Positions 36,985-45,838 of a stretch of DNA of 64,000 nt are shown here, piece after piece. How positions within the stretch are numbered: position 1 is the stretch's first letter; every line of letters begins with the position of its first letter. The notes under the pieces are model-generated. The model saw nothing but the letters and a program-made list of their open reading frames with translations. It ran no database searches and was not told where the DNA came from. The position numbers and the translations under genes are program-made. Source of the DNA: Virgisporangium ochraceum (GTDB taxonomy: Bacteria > Actinomycetota > Actinomycetes > Mycobacteriales > Micromonosporaceae); the NCBI RefSeq assembly GCF_016863655.1, contig NZ_BOPH01000082.1, positions 62,001 through 126,000 on the forward strand. The letters are read 5' to 3'.

Positions 36985-37992
36985 TCAGGCCCGCTCGGCG
37001 ACGATGACGCGCATCGGGATCTCGTCCTGGCGGTACAACCGCATGTCCCGGTAGCCGGCCGCGGAGAGCATCCGTTCGTAGGAGCCGGCCGAGTGCGCCT
37101 CGCCGTTGTCCGTCCACACGAGCATCAGGAGCGAGAACAGGTGGGCCTCCGGGCTCTCCCGGACCGGGCCGTCGTCGGCGGTGATGCCGACGAGGACCAG
37201 CTTCCCGCCGGGGCGGGTGACCGCCGCGACCCGCCGCATCAGCTCCGTCGCGCGCTCGGGCGTGTGGTGGTGCAGCACGTTGGTGATCAACGCGAGGTCG
37301 TACGGACCGCCGAGGTCGAGCGTGAACATGTCGCCGGCGATCGTCTGCATCCGGTCGGCCACGCCCAGCCGGGCCGCGTTCTTCTGCGCGATCTCCAGGA
37401 CCTTCGCGCTGTCCACCGACCAGAGCCTGGCGTGGGGGTGCTGCTGTGCGAGCGTGAGCCCGTACATCCCGTGCCCACACGCCAGGTCGAGGATGTTCAG
37501 CCGCTCACGCTGCGCCGCCCAGTCGTGGACGGTTCCGGTCATCCGGGCCACGGTCGGTCGGGTCACCGCGCCGGCGTGGGTGGCGAACTCCTCGTAGTAG
37601 CCGTAGTCGAGCTGTTCGGCGTTCTCCGCGATGACCGGGCCGCCGCGCCGCACGGCCTCCGGCAGGCGGCCCATCGCCTCCCACTCCCAGCGGCTGGTGA
37701 GGATGCGGCTCAGCTCGCCGAGGTACCCGTCGCGGTTCGGGTCCAACGTCTCGGCCGCCAGCGGCGCGAGGCGGTAGACACCGTCGGTCTCCTCGAGCAC
37801 GTCGATGGCGACGAGCGCGTTGAGGAGCAGCCGGGAGCCCCGTGGCGCCAGCTCCAGGTCCCGGGCCACCTCGTCGGCGGTCGCCGGCCGCTCCGCGAGA
37901 CGGGCGAAGACGCCGAGCTCGATTCCGGTGCGAAGCATGGCGCTCTTCTTGTAGGCCAGCAGTGCGTGGAAGATGTCGGCCGATGCCTGCAC
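36985..37992 (-). CDS. SAM-dependent O-methyltransferase
   Basis: A protein of 335 aa. N-terminal winged-helix part (TADEVARDLELAPRGSRLLLNAL, broken), SAM motif LDLACGHGMYGLTLA (168-182), and a His-containing catalytic segment ITNVLHHHTPERA. Differs from the DnrK-like copies in motif I and in lacking the HDW motif. Controlled by a strong CTRGGG box. Confidence 0.9.
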   Translation of the reverse strand: MQASADIFHALLAYKKSAMLRTGIELGVFARLAERPATADEVARDLELAPRGSRLLLNALVAIDVLEETDGVYRLAPLAAETLDPNRDGYLGELSRILTSRWEWEAMGRLPEAVRRGGPVIAENAEQLDYGYYEEFATHAGAVTRPTVARMTGTVHDWAAQRERLNILDLACGHGMYGLTLAQQHPHARLWSVDSAKVLEIAQKNAARLGVADRMQTIAGDMFTLDLGGPYDLALITNVLHHHTPERATELMRRVAAVTRPGGKLVLVGITADDGPVRESPEAHLFSLLMLVWTDNGEAHSAGSYERMLSAAGYRDMRLYRQDEIPMRVIVAERA

Positions 37993-38029
37993 GGGGTTCC
38001 TCCCGGTCCTGGTCGGGCGTGATGCGGTC

Positions 38030-38074
38030 AGGCTACGAAGCCGGTCACCGGCCGGATAATCGGGAAAACCCTAG
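38030..38074 (-). promoter_or_regulatory. CTRGGG box and -10, methyltransferase promoter
   Basis: Minus strand CTAGGGTTTTCCCGAT (38074-38059), identical to the box before the KS gene; -10 TAGCCT (38035-38030), offset 39 bp; start 37992. Confidence 0.75.
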
Positions 38075-38087
38075 GCCGCGACCGGTG

Positions 38088-38864
38088 TCACCGGGACAGC
38101 AGCCCTCCGTCGATGACGAAGGCGTGCCCGGTCATGTAGGTCGAGTCGTCCGTGCACAGCCACACCACGGAGTGGGCGATCTCGGCGGGGTCGGCCATCC
38201 GTCCGATGGGAACCATGTTCGCGTAGACGGACTCGTCCACCGGCACGCCGTCGGGAAGGGCCGGCAGGAACCGCGCCATCATCGCCGTGCGTGTGGGCCC
38301 CGGGCAGAGGGCGTTGACGCGCACCCCCTGCGCTGCGTACTCCAGAGCGGCGGTCTTGGTGATGCCGATGATCCCGTGCTTGCTGGCGATGTAGGCGCCG
38401 TTGTTCGCGATCCCGATCATCGAGGCGGCGGACGCGCCGTTGACGATCGAGCCGTGGCCCTGCGCGAGCATCGGCGGTAGCTGGTACTTCATGCACAGCC
38501 ACACACCCTTGAGGTTGGTCGCCAGCACGTCGTCCCAGTCGTCCTCGTCGGCCTCGTGGACGACCTGGTCGGCGACGCCGGCGGTGCCCGCGTTGTTGAA
38601 GGCGCAGTCGAGGCGTCCGAAGGCCTCCAGGGTCTGGTCCACCATCGACCGCACCTCGGCGCCGTTGGACACGTCGCACTTCACCGCGAGTGTGCGCCGC
38701 CCCAGCTCGGTGATCCGCCGGGCGGTGTCGCCGCAGTCGGCCACATCGGCCAGCGTCACGTCCGCACCCTCGGCGGCCAGCGCGATCGCCGCCGCCTGGC
38801 CGATACCCGCGGCGGCACCCGTCACGATCGCCACGCGGCCGTCGAGCTTGCCCTGTCCCATCAT
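38088..38864 (-). CDS. Short-chain dehydrogenase/reductase
   Basis: A protein of 258 aa, classical SDR: TGAAAGIG cofactor motif, NNAG, catalytic Ser in NGASAASMIG, YIASK catalytic pair and CPGPTRT. Closes with TGHAFVIDGGLL. Likely a ketone reductase or alcohol dehydrogenase acting on the polyketide; it is the only SDR in the window and could serve as the ketoreductase, though it groups by pattern with secondary alcohol dehydrogenases. GAGGAG precedes ATG 38864. SARP-type repeats lie upstream. Confidence 0.92.
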   Translation of the reverse strand: MMGQGKLDGRVAIVTGAAAGIGQAAAIALAAEGADVTLADVADCGDTARRITELGRRTLAVKCDVSNGAEVRSMVDQTLEAFGRLDCAFNNAGTAGVADQVVHEADEDDWDDVLATNLKGVWLCMKYQLPPMLAQGHGSIVNGASAASMIGIANNGAYIASKHGIIGITKTAALEYAAQGVRVNALCPGPTRTAMMARFLPALPDGVPVDESVYANMVPIGRMADPAEIAHSVVWLCTDDSTYMTGHAFVIDGGLLSR

Positions 38865-38903
38865 CCGTCTCCTCTCGGCGGCATCCCACAGGAGGCCTGT
38901 GGC

Positions 38904-38939
38904 CGCATGGTCGCGGTCGCCGCTCAGGAACCGCTCAGG
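38904..38939 (-). promoter_or_regulatory. SARP direct repeats, SDR promoter
   Basis: Minus strand CCTGAGCGGTT (38939-38929) immediately followed by CCTGAGCGGCG (38928-38918), an 11-bp period; a CATG-containing -10 lies 6-8 bp further on. Confidence 0.65.
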
Positions 38940-38955
38940 CCACACGGTGTCCGGG

Positions 38956-38988
38956 CCTGACCGGTTCCTGAGCCGGGCCGGTCATGCT
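38956..38988 (+). promoter_or_regulatory. SARP direct repeats, methyltransferase/hydroxylase promoter
   Basis: CCTGACCGGTT (38956-38966) and CCTGAGCCGGG (38967-38977), then five bases and -10 CATGCT (38983-38988); gene start 39019. Confidence 0.65.
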
Positions 38989-39018
38989 GGCGCGACGCCG
39001 ACCCGCAGAGGAGCGGAC

Positions 39019-40059
39019 GTGGACGAATTCGTCTTGTCGCCGGAGCTTCAGGCTGTCCAGAAAATCAAGGAGTGCGCCTGGGGGATGGTCTCCACCAGTG
39101 TGCTGATCGCCGCGATCCGGCTCGGCCTGCCGGAGGCGGTCGGCGACGAGCCGGCCACCGCGGAGGCCCTCGCCAACAAGGTTGGCGCCGAGGTCGACAC
39201 CCTCACCCGGCTGCTCGACGCGCTGGAGTGCAGGGGCGTGTTCGTCCGCACCTCCGACGGTCGGTACGGTCACAACGAGGTGTCCCGGCTGCTCCGCGAG
39301 GACGACCCGAACAGCGTGAGCTACCTGGTCCAGTGGATCGGACACCCGTTGCTGTGGCCGCTGTGGCCCCGGCTCGACGAGTCCATCCGGACCGGCGAGG
39401 CGGTGTTCCCGAGCATCTACGGTAAGTACGTCTTCGACTACATCCACGAGGACGACCCGGCCGCCGGGATGGTGCTCGGCCGGGGCATGACCCAGGCGAG
39501 CAACCACACCTCCGACGCGATCGCGCGGTCGCTCGACCTCACCGACGCCACCGTGGTGGCCGACATCGGCGGCGGTCAGGGACAGCTCCTCAAGACCGTC
39601 CTGGAGCACCATCCGGCGGTCCGGGGTGTGCTGTTCGACCTGCCGCCGGTGGTCGCCCGTGCCCATGCCGACCTGCGCACCGGACCCCTGGCCGACCGGG
39701 TCGAGATCGTGGGCGGGGACTGCCGGGCGGAGGTTCCGGTGGTCGCCGACGTGTACCTGGTGAAGAACGTGCTGGAGTGGGACGACGAGTCGTCGGTCGC
39801 CACGCTCGCCAACGTGGTCGCGAGCGCCCGGCCGGGTGCGCGGGTGGTGGTCATCCAGTCCCTCACCGACCACAACCCGGAGCCGGAGGTGACGACGGCG
39901 CTCGACCTGCTGCTGCTCCTCAACGGCGCCGGACACAAGCACAGCACCGGGCAGGTGCGCGCTCTGCTGGAGCGCGGCGGGCTGCGCTACGTCGGTGTCC
40001 GTCCCACCGGGACGTTTCTGTCCTCCGTGGAGGCGGTCGTACCGGACCCGTCGCGATGA
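39019..40059 (+). CDS. O-methyltransferase-fold protein with catalytic His replaced by Glu
   Basis: A protein of 346 aa from GTG 39019 (AGGAG upstream). Winged-helix N-terminus, SAM motif VADIGGGQGQLL (180-191) and the DnrK-like C-terminal fold. Where paralogues read VLHDW it reads KNVLEWDDE, with Glu253 replacing the general-base His. Members with such changes, like RdmB, can use SAM structurally and catalyse hydroxylation or decarboxylation. Overlaps the following FAD hydroxylase by 4 bp, so the two may act in sequence. Confidence 0.88.
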   Translation: MDEFVLSPELQAVQKIKECAWGMVSTSVLIAAIRLGLPEAVGDEPATAEALANKVGAEVDTLTRLLDALECRGVFVRTSDGRYGHNEVSRLLREDDPNSVSYLVQWIGHPLLWPLWPRLDESIRTGEAVFPSIYGKYVFDYIHEDDPAAGMVLGRGMTQASNHTSDAIARSLDLTDATVVADIGGGQGQLLKTVLEHHPAVRGVLFDLPPVVARAHADLRTGPLADRVEIVGGDCRAEVPVVADVYLVKNVLEWDDESSVATLANVVASARPGARVVVIQSLTDHNPEPEVTTALDLLLLLNGAGHKHSTGQVRALLERGGLRYVGVRPTGTFLSSVEAVVPDPSR

Positions 40060-41297
40060 CCGTCGAGGAGGGCCGGGTCGACTGCTGCATCGTGGGGTGC
40101 GGCCCGGCCGGCGCGATGCTGGGACTGATCCTGGCCCGCGCCGGCATCGACGTGGTGGTCCTGGAAAAGCACCAGGACTTCTTCCGCGACTTCCGCGGCG
40201 ACGTCATCCATCCACCGACCCTCCACGTTCTCGACGAGCTCGGCCTGATCGACCGCTACTTCGAACTGCCGGTGGAACGGGAGCTCGCGATCAAGATCGT
40301 GACGAACGAGGGACTGCTGCCGCTGACCGACTACGCCAACCCCAAGGCGAAGTACCCGTACGTGACCTACGTGCCGCAGTGGGACTTCCTCAGCATGCTG
40401 ACCGAGGAGGCCAAGCGGTACCCCACCTTCCGGCTGCTGATGCAGGCGGAGGGGGTCGACCTGCTCACCCGTGGCGACTCGGTGCGCGGGGTCCGGTACC
40501 GGACCCCGGACGGCGTCCACGAGCTCGCCGCCCGGCTGACCGTGGCCGCCGACGGCCGCCGGTCGCGGATGCGCGACAGCGCCGGTCTGGTCCCGAGGGA
40601 CTTCGGCGCGCCCATGGACCTGTTGTGGTTCCGGGTCTCCCGGGAGCCGACGGACCCGAAGGACACGTTCGTACGCCTGGCGCCGGGCTACGTGTTCGCC
40701 ATGGTCCAACGCGGGTCGTACTGGCAGGCCGGTTACGTCGTGCCGAAAGGCACCTACGGGAAGCTACGCGTCCACGAGGTCGACGCCCTCCGCACGATCG
40801 TGCGGCACGCGTTGCCGTTCCTCGGGTCGCGGGTGGACGAGATCGGGTCGTGGGAGCAGGTCGGCTTCCTCGAGGTCCAGGTGAACCGGCTCAAGAGATG
40901 GCACCGCGACGGCTTCCTGTGCATCGGTGACTCGGCGCACGCGTCGTCTCCGGTCGCCGGGTTCGGCATCAACATGGCGGTGCACGACGCCGTGGCGGCG
41001 GCGAACGCCGTGGCGGGTCCGCTGCGGCGGGGGCGCCTCACCGGACGCGACCTCGCCCGCGTCAGGCGTCGGCGGCAGCTGCCGACCGTCCTCACGCAGG
41101 CGGTGCAGCGCCTCGTCCAGCGGGACATCGTGGAGGTGCCCGACCTCCTCGACCCGCAGCGGCTGGCGGCGCTGCCGACCACGCTGAACCTCGACGAGGA
41201 GGTCGACCTGCCGCTGCCGGTAGTCACCCGCGTCTTCCGCCGGCTGACGGGCCACGTCATCACGTTCGGGCTGCGCAGCGAACACGTCCGCGTCTGA
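40056..41297 (+). CDS. FAD-dependent aromatic hydroxylase/monooxygenase
   Basis: A protein of 413 aa. FAD motif CCIVGCGPAGAMLGLILARA at the N-terminus, LEKHQDFFRDFRGD, TVAADGRRSRMRD and FLCIGDSAHASSP near residue 290. Same subfamily as 31933-33192 (shared CCIVGCGPAG, DFxRDFRGD and PQWDFLS segments). Probably oxidises an aromatic ring or performs Baeyer-Villiger-type chemistry on the polyketide; which one cannot be told. Confidence 0.92.
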   Translation: MTVEEGRVDCCIVGCGPAGAMLGLILARAGIDVVVLEKHQDFFRDFRGDVIHPPTLHVLDELGLIDRYFELPVERELAIKIVTNEGLLPLTDYANPKAKYPYVTYVPQWDFLSMLTEEAKRYPTFRLLMQAEGVDLLTRGDSVRGVRYRTPDGVHELAARLTVAADGRRSRMRDSAGLVPRDFGAPMDLLWFRVSREPTDPKDTFVRLAPGYVFAMVQRGSYWQAGYVVPKGTYGKLRVHEVDALRTIVRHALPFLGSRVDEIGSWEQVGFLEVQVNRLKRWHRDGFLCIGDSAHASSPVAGFGINMAVHDAVAAANAVAGPLRRGRLTGRDLARVRRRRQLPTVLTQAVQRLVQRDIVEVPDLLDPQRLAALPTTLNLDEEVDLPLPVVTRVFRRLTGHVITFGLRSEHVRV

Positions 41298-41317
41298 CCG
41301 GCTGCACGTCTGACGGG

Positions 41318-42106
41318 TTACGGGGAGGGCGGGACGAACGCGATGGCGCGGGTCCAGGCGGCGGTCGCTCCCTCGATCAGCACCGGCAGCGCCATGACGA
41401 CGTACCCGGTCGCGGGAAGCTCGTGCAGGTTGCGCATGCGCTCGATCTGGTAGTAGGGCAGCCGGCGGCCGATGAAGTGGGCCGGCCACAGCGTCGCCCG
41501 GTCACCGGTCTCCAGGAACCGCCTGATGATCCGCTCGAAGGAGCCGTCGAAACCGTCGGCGTCGGTACCGATGACGCGGACCCCCCGGTCCACGAGCGTC
41601 TCGATGACGTCCGCGGCGATCGCCTTGTCGCGTTCGGTGTGGATCAGCACGATGGAGCCGGCGAGGTCCGTGACCTCGGCGGCCTCGACCGCGGCCTTGA
41701 TGTGCCGGGCCTCGACCCGCCAGCCGGGGATGCCGGTGACGTCGAGCATCACGCCCGGTCCGACGAAGGCCTCGAGCGGCGCGTCGTTGATGTGGCCGCG
41801 GCTGCCGTCGTGCGGCGGGCCGTAGTGGCCCGGCGCGTCGATGTGCGATCCGGCGTGTGTGGAGGCGCTGACCATCTCGTGGCGCAGGAACGCGGAGTCG
41901 GGGAAGTCCCCGGCGTGCAGCCGGCCCTCGGCTCCGGGGACGATGTGCCCGATCATGCGCTCGCACAGGATCCGTGCGCCGTCGGCGGCCTCGACCACGT
42001 CCATGCGCGTCTCGAACGGCCCCTTCTCGTGGACGCTGACGTCGCAGGACAGGTCGACGATCCGGCAGTTCATGAGGTCCCGTGCGAGCGCGGGTACGAC
42101 GCTCAT
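41318..42106 (-). CDS. Metal-dependent cyclase-family hydrolase (kynurenine-formamidase-like)
   Basis: A protein of 262 aa. Cyclase-family (PF04199-like) motif STHAGSHIDAPGHYG, i.e. HxGxHxDxPxH, plus the later IGTDADGFDGSF and LPATGYVVMALPVLIEG ends. Relatives in polyketide clusters act as ring cyclases; others hydrolyse formamides. Divergent from the SARP gene, with three SARP repeats ending nine bases before a CACAAT -10. Confidence 0.88.
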   Translation of the reverse strand: MSVVPALARDLMNCRIVDLSCDVSVHEKGPFETRMDVVEAADGARILCERMIGHIVPGAEGRLHAGDFPDSAFLRHEMVSASTHAGSHIDAPGHYGPPHDGSRGHINDAPLEAFVGPGVMLDVTGIPGWRVEARHIKAAVEAAEVTDLAGSIVLIHTERDKAIAADVIETLVDRGVRVIGTDADGFDGSFERIIRRFLETGDRATLWPAHFIGRRLPYYQIERMRNLHELPATGYVVMALPVLIEGATAAWTRAIAFVPPSP

Positions 42107-42153
42107 GTGTTCCTCCCGTTCGGGTGGGCGGCCGTCGGCCGGCGGGCGCCACC

Positions 42154-42198
42154 ATTGTGGCCGTACGACGATCAGGCACCGATCAGGAACGGCTCAGG
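42154..42198 (-). promoter_or_regulatory. Three SARP direct repeats and -10, cyclase promoter
   Basis: Minus strand CCTGAGCCGTT (42198-42188), CCTGATCGGTG (42187-42177), CCTGATCGTCG (42176-42166), exact 11-bp period, then six bases and CACAAT (42159-42154). Gene start 42106. Confidence 0.75.
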
Positions 42199-42203
42199 CC
42201 GCA

Positions 42204-42247
42204 CTGGTGATCGCCCTAGTCCCGGCGGCGTCCCGTCTCGCTACGTT
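42204..42247 (+). promoter_or_regulatory. CTRGGG box and -10, SARP gene promoter
   Basis: Box CTGGTGATCGCCCTAG at 42204-42219; -10 TACGTT at 42242-42247, offset 38 bp, the same hexamer as at the KS promoter. Gene start 42332. Confidence 0.6.
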
Positions 42248-42331
42248 GGGCCGGTCAGACAGACGTGGGCGCGGTTGCGGCGCCCCGGCCCGCACGGGGG
42301 CTGGTCGCCGTTCTGGACCGGGGGGCACGAC

Positions 42332-44254
42332 ATGGATGGCAGGGCCGGCGGCAACGACCTCGGAGTGCGGATCCGCCTGCTCGGGGACTTCAGCGTGCTC
42401 GTCGCCGGCCGCGACGTCACGCCGAGCGCGCCGAAGCTCCGCCAGATCCTGGCCGTTCTCGCGTTGCGGCACAACGAGGTCGTCCACCGCGAGGCGCTGG
42501 TCGACGAGGTGTGGGGCGACCGTCCACCCCGGAACGCCGCCGCGGCGCTGCACACCTACATCTACGAGCTGCGCCGGGAGCTCTTCGCCGGGGATCCCTC
42601 ATGCGCCACAGGGTTCCTGCAGACGCGACAGCAGGGGTACCTGGCCCGGATCACCCCGGGGGAGATCGACGTGACGGTCTTCGAGCGGCTCGTGGCGGAG
42701 GGGGCCGCCGCGCTCTCCACCGACGATGCGGCCCGTGCGCGGGAGCATCTGGTCAACGCCCTGTCGCGGTACCGGGGCCGCGCGCTCGGCAACATCCGCT
42801 GCGGCGACTTGTTGTCCGGGCACGTGAGCCGCCTCGAGGAGGGTCGGCTCCGGGCGCTGGATCTGCGGATCGACGCTGACCTGCGGCTGGGACGCCACCA
42901 CGAGGTGATCGGCGAGCTGCGGGCGATCGTGGCCGGTCAGCCGTTCCACGAGGGCTTCCACGCGAAGCTGATGCTCGCCCTCCACCGCTCGGGTCGGCGC
43001 AACGAGGCCCTGGAGTCCTACCGGGCACTCCGTCAGCGGCTCGTCGAGGAGCTGGGCATCGAGCCGGGGGAGACCGTGCAACGGGTCCACCTGGCGCTGG
43101 TGTCCAGCGACGCGGCGCTCGAACCGGGCGGTGGGCCGCGTGCCGTCACGTCGCCGCGCGCGGTTCCACCCGCGCAGCTGCCCCGGGACATCCCCGACTT
43201 CACCGGCCGCGGACAGTTCCTGCGGACCGCGGTCCGGCGCCTGACCGAGGCCCACGGCGGCGACGTCATCCCGGTCCTGTCCATCCGGGGCATGCCCGGC
43301 GTGGGCAAGACCGCCGCCGCGGTGCACCTGGCCCACCTGGTGCGGGACTCCTTTCCGGACGGGCAGTTCTTCGCCCGCCTCGGCGGTACGGAGGCGACCG
43401 CCACCGACGCCGCCGAGCTCGCGGGCCTGTTCCTGCGTGGCAGCGGAATGGCCGCGGCCGACGTGCCGACCTGCCCGGCGGAGCGGACAGCCGCGTTGCG
43501 GACATGGAGCGCCGACCGGCGTGCCCTCGTGGTCCTGGACGACGCGGCCTCGGCCGACCAGGTCCAGGCTCTGCTACCCGGCGGCCCCGGTTGTGCTGTC
43601 GTCGTCACGAGCCGGACGCCCCTGTACGGGCTGCCCGGTGCGGAGATCTGTGAGCTCGGCCCCTTCGACGCCGCCGACGGTCGCGCGCTGCTCGCGCGGA
43701 TGCTGGGCGAACGGCGCGTGGACGCCGAGCCGGCCGCCGCCGTCGGGATCGTGCGGATGATGGGCGGGCTGCCGCTCGCCCTCCGGCTGATCGGGCAGCG
43801 GCTCACCGCGATTCCCCGCATGGGGCTGGGCGCGTTCCTGACCACGCTGTCGCAGACGTTCCGGTCCCGGCCGCTGTCCGCACTGGCGACCGTGGGGTCG
43901 GACCTGCACTCGGCGCTGGTGGGCAGCTACCTCAGGTTGAGCGACCAGGACCGGCGCGTGTTCCGGGCGCTCCCGGCGCTCGACGACGGTGGCTTCAGCG
44001 CCGCGGACGCCGCACGCGTGGTCCCGGTGGACCCGGTGACGGCCGAGCTGGCACTCCTGCGACTGGCCGACGCGCACTTCGTCCAGGTGCTGAGCGGGGC
44101 CACGTCGCCGCAGCACCGCTACGTCCTGCACAGCGTCATGCGCGCCTTCGCCCTGGAGTGCCTGCTGACCGACGCGTCCGTTCACGACCGGCCGGCCGGC
44201 GACCGCGCATTCGCCGACCTGGACGCAGCCCTGACCCTGTCGGCCGCACAGTAG
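42332..44254 (+). CDS. SARP-family pathway activator with NB-ARC ATPase domain (AfsR-like)
   Basis: A protein of 640 aa. OmpR-type winged helix at 10-100 (IRLLGDFSVLVAGRDV, NEVVHREALVDEVWG), bacterial transcriptional activator domain at 105-255 (FHAKLMLALHRSGRRNEALE, broken, IEPGETVQRVH), then an NB-ARC ATPase from about 290 with DFTGRGQFL, P-loop GMPGVGKTAA and LVVLDDAASADQVQ. No TPR tail, so shorter than AfsR. It should bind the 11-bp direct repeats found at three cluster promoters. First gene of a run SARP-MFS-methyltransferase-hydroxylase. Confidence 0.94.
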   Translation: MDGRAGGNDLGVRIRLLGDFSVLVAGRDVTPSAPKLRQILAVLALRHNEVVHREALVDEVWGDRPPRNAAAALHTYIYELRRELFAGDPSCATGFLQTRQQGYLARITPGEIDVTVFERLVAEGAAALSTDDAARAREHLVNALSRYRGRALGNIRCGDLLSGHVSRLEEGRLRALDLRIDADLRLGRHHEVIGELRAIVAGQPFHEGFHAKLMLALHRSGRRNEALESYRALRQRLVEELGIEPGETVQRVHLALVSSDAALEPGGGPRAVTSPRAVPPAQLPRDIPDFTGRGQFLRTAVRRLTEAHGGDVIPVLSIRGMPGVGKTAAAVHLAHLVRDSFPDGQFFARLGGTEATATDAAELAGLFLRGSGMAAADVPTCPAERTAALRTWSADRRALVVLDDAASADQVQALLPGGPGCAVVVTSRTPLYGLPGAEICELGPFDAADGRALLARMLGERRVDAEPAAAVGIVRMMGGLPLALRLIGQRLTAIPRMGLGAFLTTLSQTFRSRPLSALATVGSDLHSALVGSYLRLSDQDRRVFRALPALDDGGFSAADAARVVPVDPVTAELALLRLADAHFVQVLSGATSPQHRYVLHSVMRAFALECLLTDASVHDRPAGDRAFADLDAALTLSAAQ

Positions 44255-44281
44255 GCCGCGAGACGCCCCGAGGGTGACCGC

Positions 44282-45838
44282 ATGGATTCGCCAAGCCTGT
44301 CCCCGGCCCGCATTCGGCTGATCTTCTCCGGCCTCGCGTTGGCTCTGCTGGTCGCCGCGCTCGACCAGGCGGTGGTGGCCACCGCGCTGCCGACCATCGC
44401 CACCGACCTCGGCGGGCTCGAACACATCGCGTGGGTCGTGACCGCTTACCTGGCGGGCGTGGCGGTGTCGACCCCGCTGTCCGGCAAGCTCGGCGACATC
44501 TACGGGCGCAAGACGGTGTTCCTGGTCGCGGTCGTGGTCTTCGTCGTCGGCTCGGCGCTGGTGGGGCTCGCACAGTCCCTGGAGCAGCTCATCGCCTTCC
44601 GCGCCCTGCAGGGCATCGGCGGCGGTGGTCTGCTGACGGTCACGGTGGCGATGGGAGCCGACATCGTGACCCCACGGGAACTGGGCCGGTACATGGGCTT
44701 CTTCGGCGCCTCGTTCGGAGCGGCGTCGGTGATCGGTCCGCTGGCCGGTGGCCTGTTCACCGAGCACCTCAGCTGGCGTTGGATCTTCTACATCAACCTG
44801 CCCGTCGGCGCGGTGTGCTTCGCCGTCATCGCGCTGGCCATGCCGGCGACGGTGCGCCGCGGCACCGGTCGCCGACTCGATTATCTCGGCGCCGCGGTGC
44901 TGGCCTGGGCCATCGTCGCGGTCGTCCTCGTCACGTCGTGGGGCGGTGCGCAGTACGCCTGGAGCTCCTCGACCATCATCATCTGGTCGTCGCTCGGCGT
45001 GGTCGCGATCGCGGTCTTCGTCGTGGTAGAGCGACGGACGGGCGACCCGGTGCTGCCGCTGGGTCTGTTCAGGGACCGCACCTTCAGCGTCGTGTGCGCC
45101 TCGAGTTTCTTCGTCGGGTTCGGCATGTTCGGCGCGATCGCGTTCCTCCCGCTGTACCTGCAACTGGTCAAGGGCGAGGGTCCGACGGACTCGGGGCTCC
45201 TGCTGCTTCCGCTGATGCTCGGGCTCACGGTCGCGGCCGTGGTCGCCGGCCTGGTCATCACCAAAACGGGCAGGTACAAGGCCTTCACCGTGCTGGGACC
45301 GCTGGTGGCCGGGGGTGGCATGGTCCTACTGCAGACCGCGGAGCCGTCGACGTCGCGGACCGCGATCACGGCCTACATGGTCGCCGTCGGCGTCGGCATC
45401 GGCCTGTGCATGCAGGTTCTGGTGCTGGTGGCGCAGAACACGGCCGCGCCGGACACCATGGGCGTCACGACCTCCACCGTCGCGTTCCTGCGCACGATCG
45501 GCGGCGCCGTCGGGGTCGCGGTGCTCGGCGCCGTCTTCAGCCGGCAGGTGACCGATGGCCTGACCGATCTGCCGACCGGCGGGAGCATCGACATCCCGGC
45601 GGGCGCGGGTGCCACGGCGTCGTCGGAGGCGATCGCCCACCTGCCGCCGGACGTGCGTGCCACCTACGTCTCGGCGTTCGCCGACGCACTGACCGACGTC
45701 TACCTGTGGATCGTGCCCGCGTTCGTCGCGGCCGCCCTGGCCGCCGCCCTGTTGCGGAACATACCCATGCGGGAGGAGGGCCCGGACGCCGTTCCCGCCG
45801 TCCGGACCGCCGACCCTGACCGAGGAGAGCTGTCATGA
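44282..45838 (+). CDS. MFS drug exporter (DHA2/EmrB type, 14 helices)
   Basis: A protein of 518 aa. LALALLVAALDQAVVATALPT, motif A GKLGDIYGRKTVF, and motif C region SFGAASVIGPLAGGLF; about 14 helices. Second polyketide exporter; overlaps the downstream methyltransferase by 4 bp and follows the SARP gene by 27 bp. Confidence 0.94.
   Translation: MDSPSLSPARIRLIFSGLALALLVAALDQAVVATALPTIATDLGGLEHIAWVVTAYLAGVAVSTPLSGKLGDIYGRKTVFLVAVVVFVVGSALVGLAQSLEQLIAFRALQGIGGGGLLTVTVAMGADIVTPRELGRYMGFFGASFGAASVIGPLAGGLFTEHLSWRWIFYINLPVGAVCFAVIALAMPATVRRGTGRRLDYLGAAVLAWAIVAVVLVTSWGGAQYAWSSSTIIIWSSLGVVAIAVFVVVERRTGDPVLPLGLFRDRTFSVVCASSFFVGFGMFGAIAFLPLYLQLVKGEGPTDSGLLLLPLMLGLTVAAVVAGLVITKTGRYKAFTVLGPLVAGGGMVLLQTAEPSTSRTAITAYMVAVGVGIGLCMQVLVLVAQNTAAPDTMGVTTSTVAFLRTIGGAVGVAVLGAVFSRQVTDGLTDLPTGGSIDIPAGAGATASSEAIAHLPPDVRATYVSAFADALTDVYLWIVPAFVAAALAAALLRNIPMREEGPDAVPAVRTADPDRGELS

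Noticed and set aside
43574..45163. 529-codon minus-strand frame opposite the SARP/MFS genes
   Set aside because: Low-complexity His/Arg/Asp-rich shadow.
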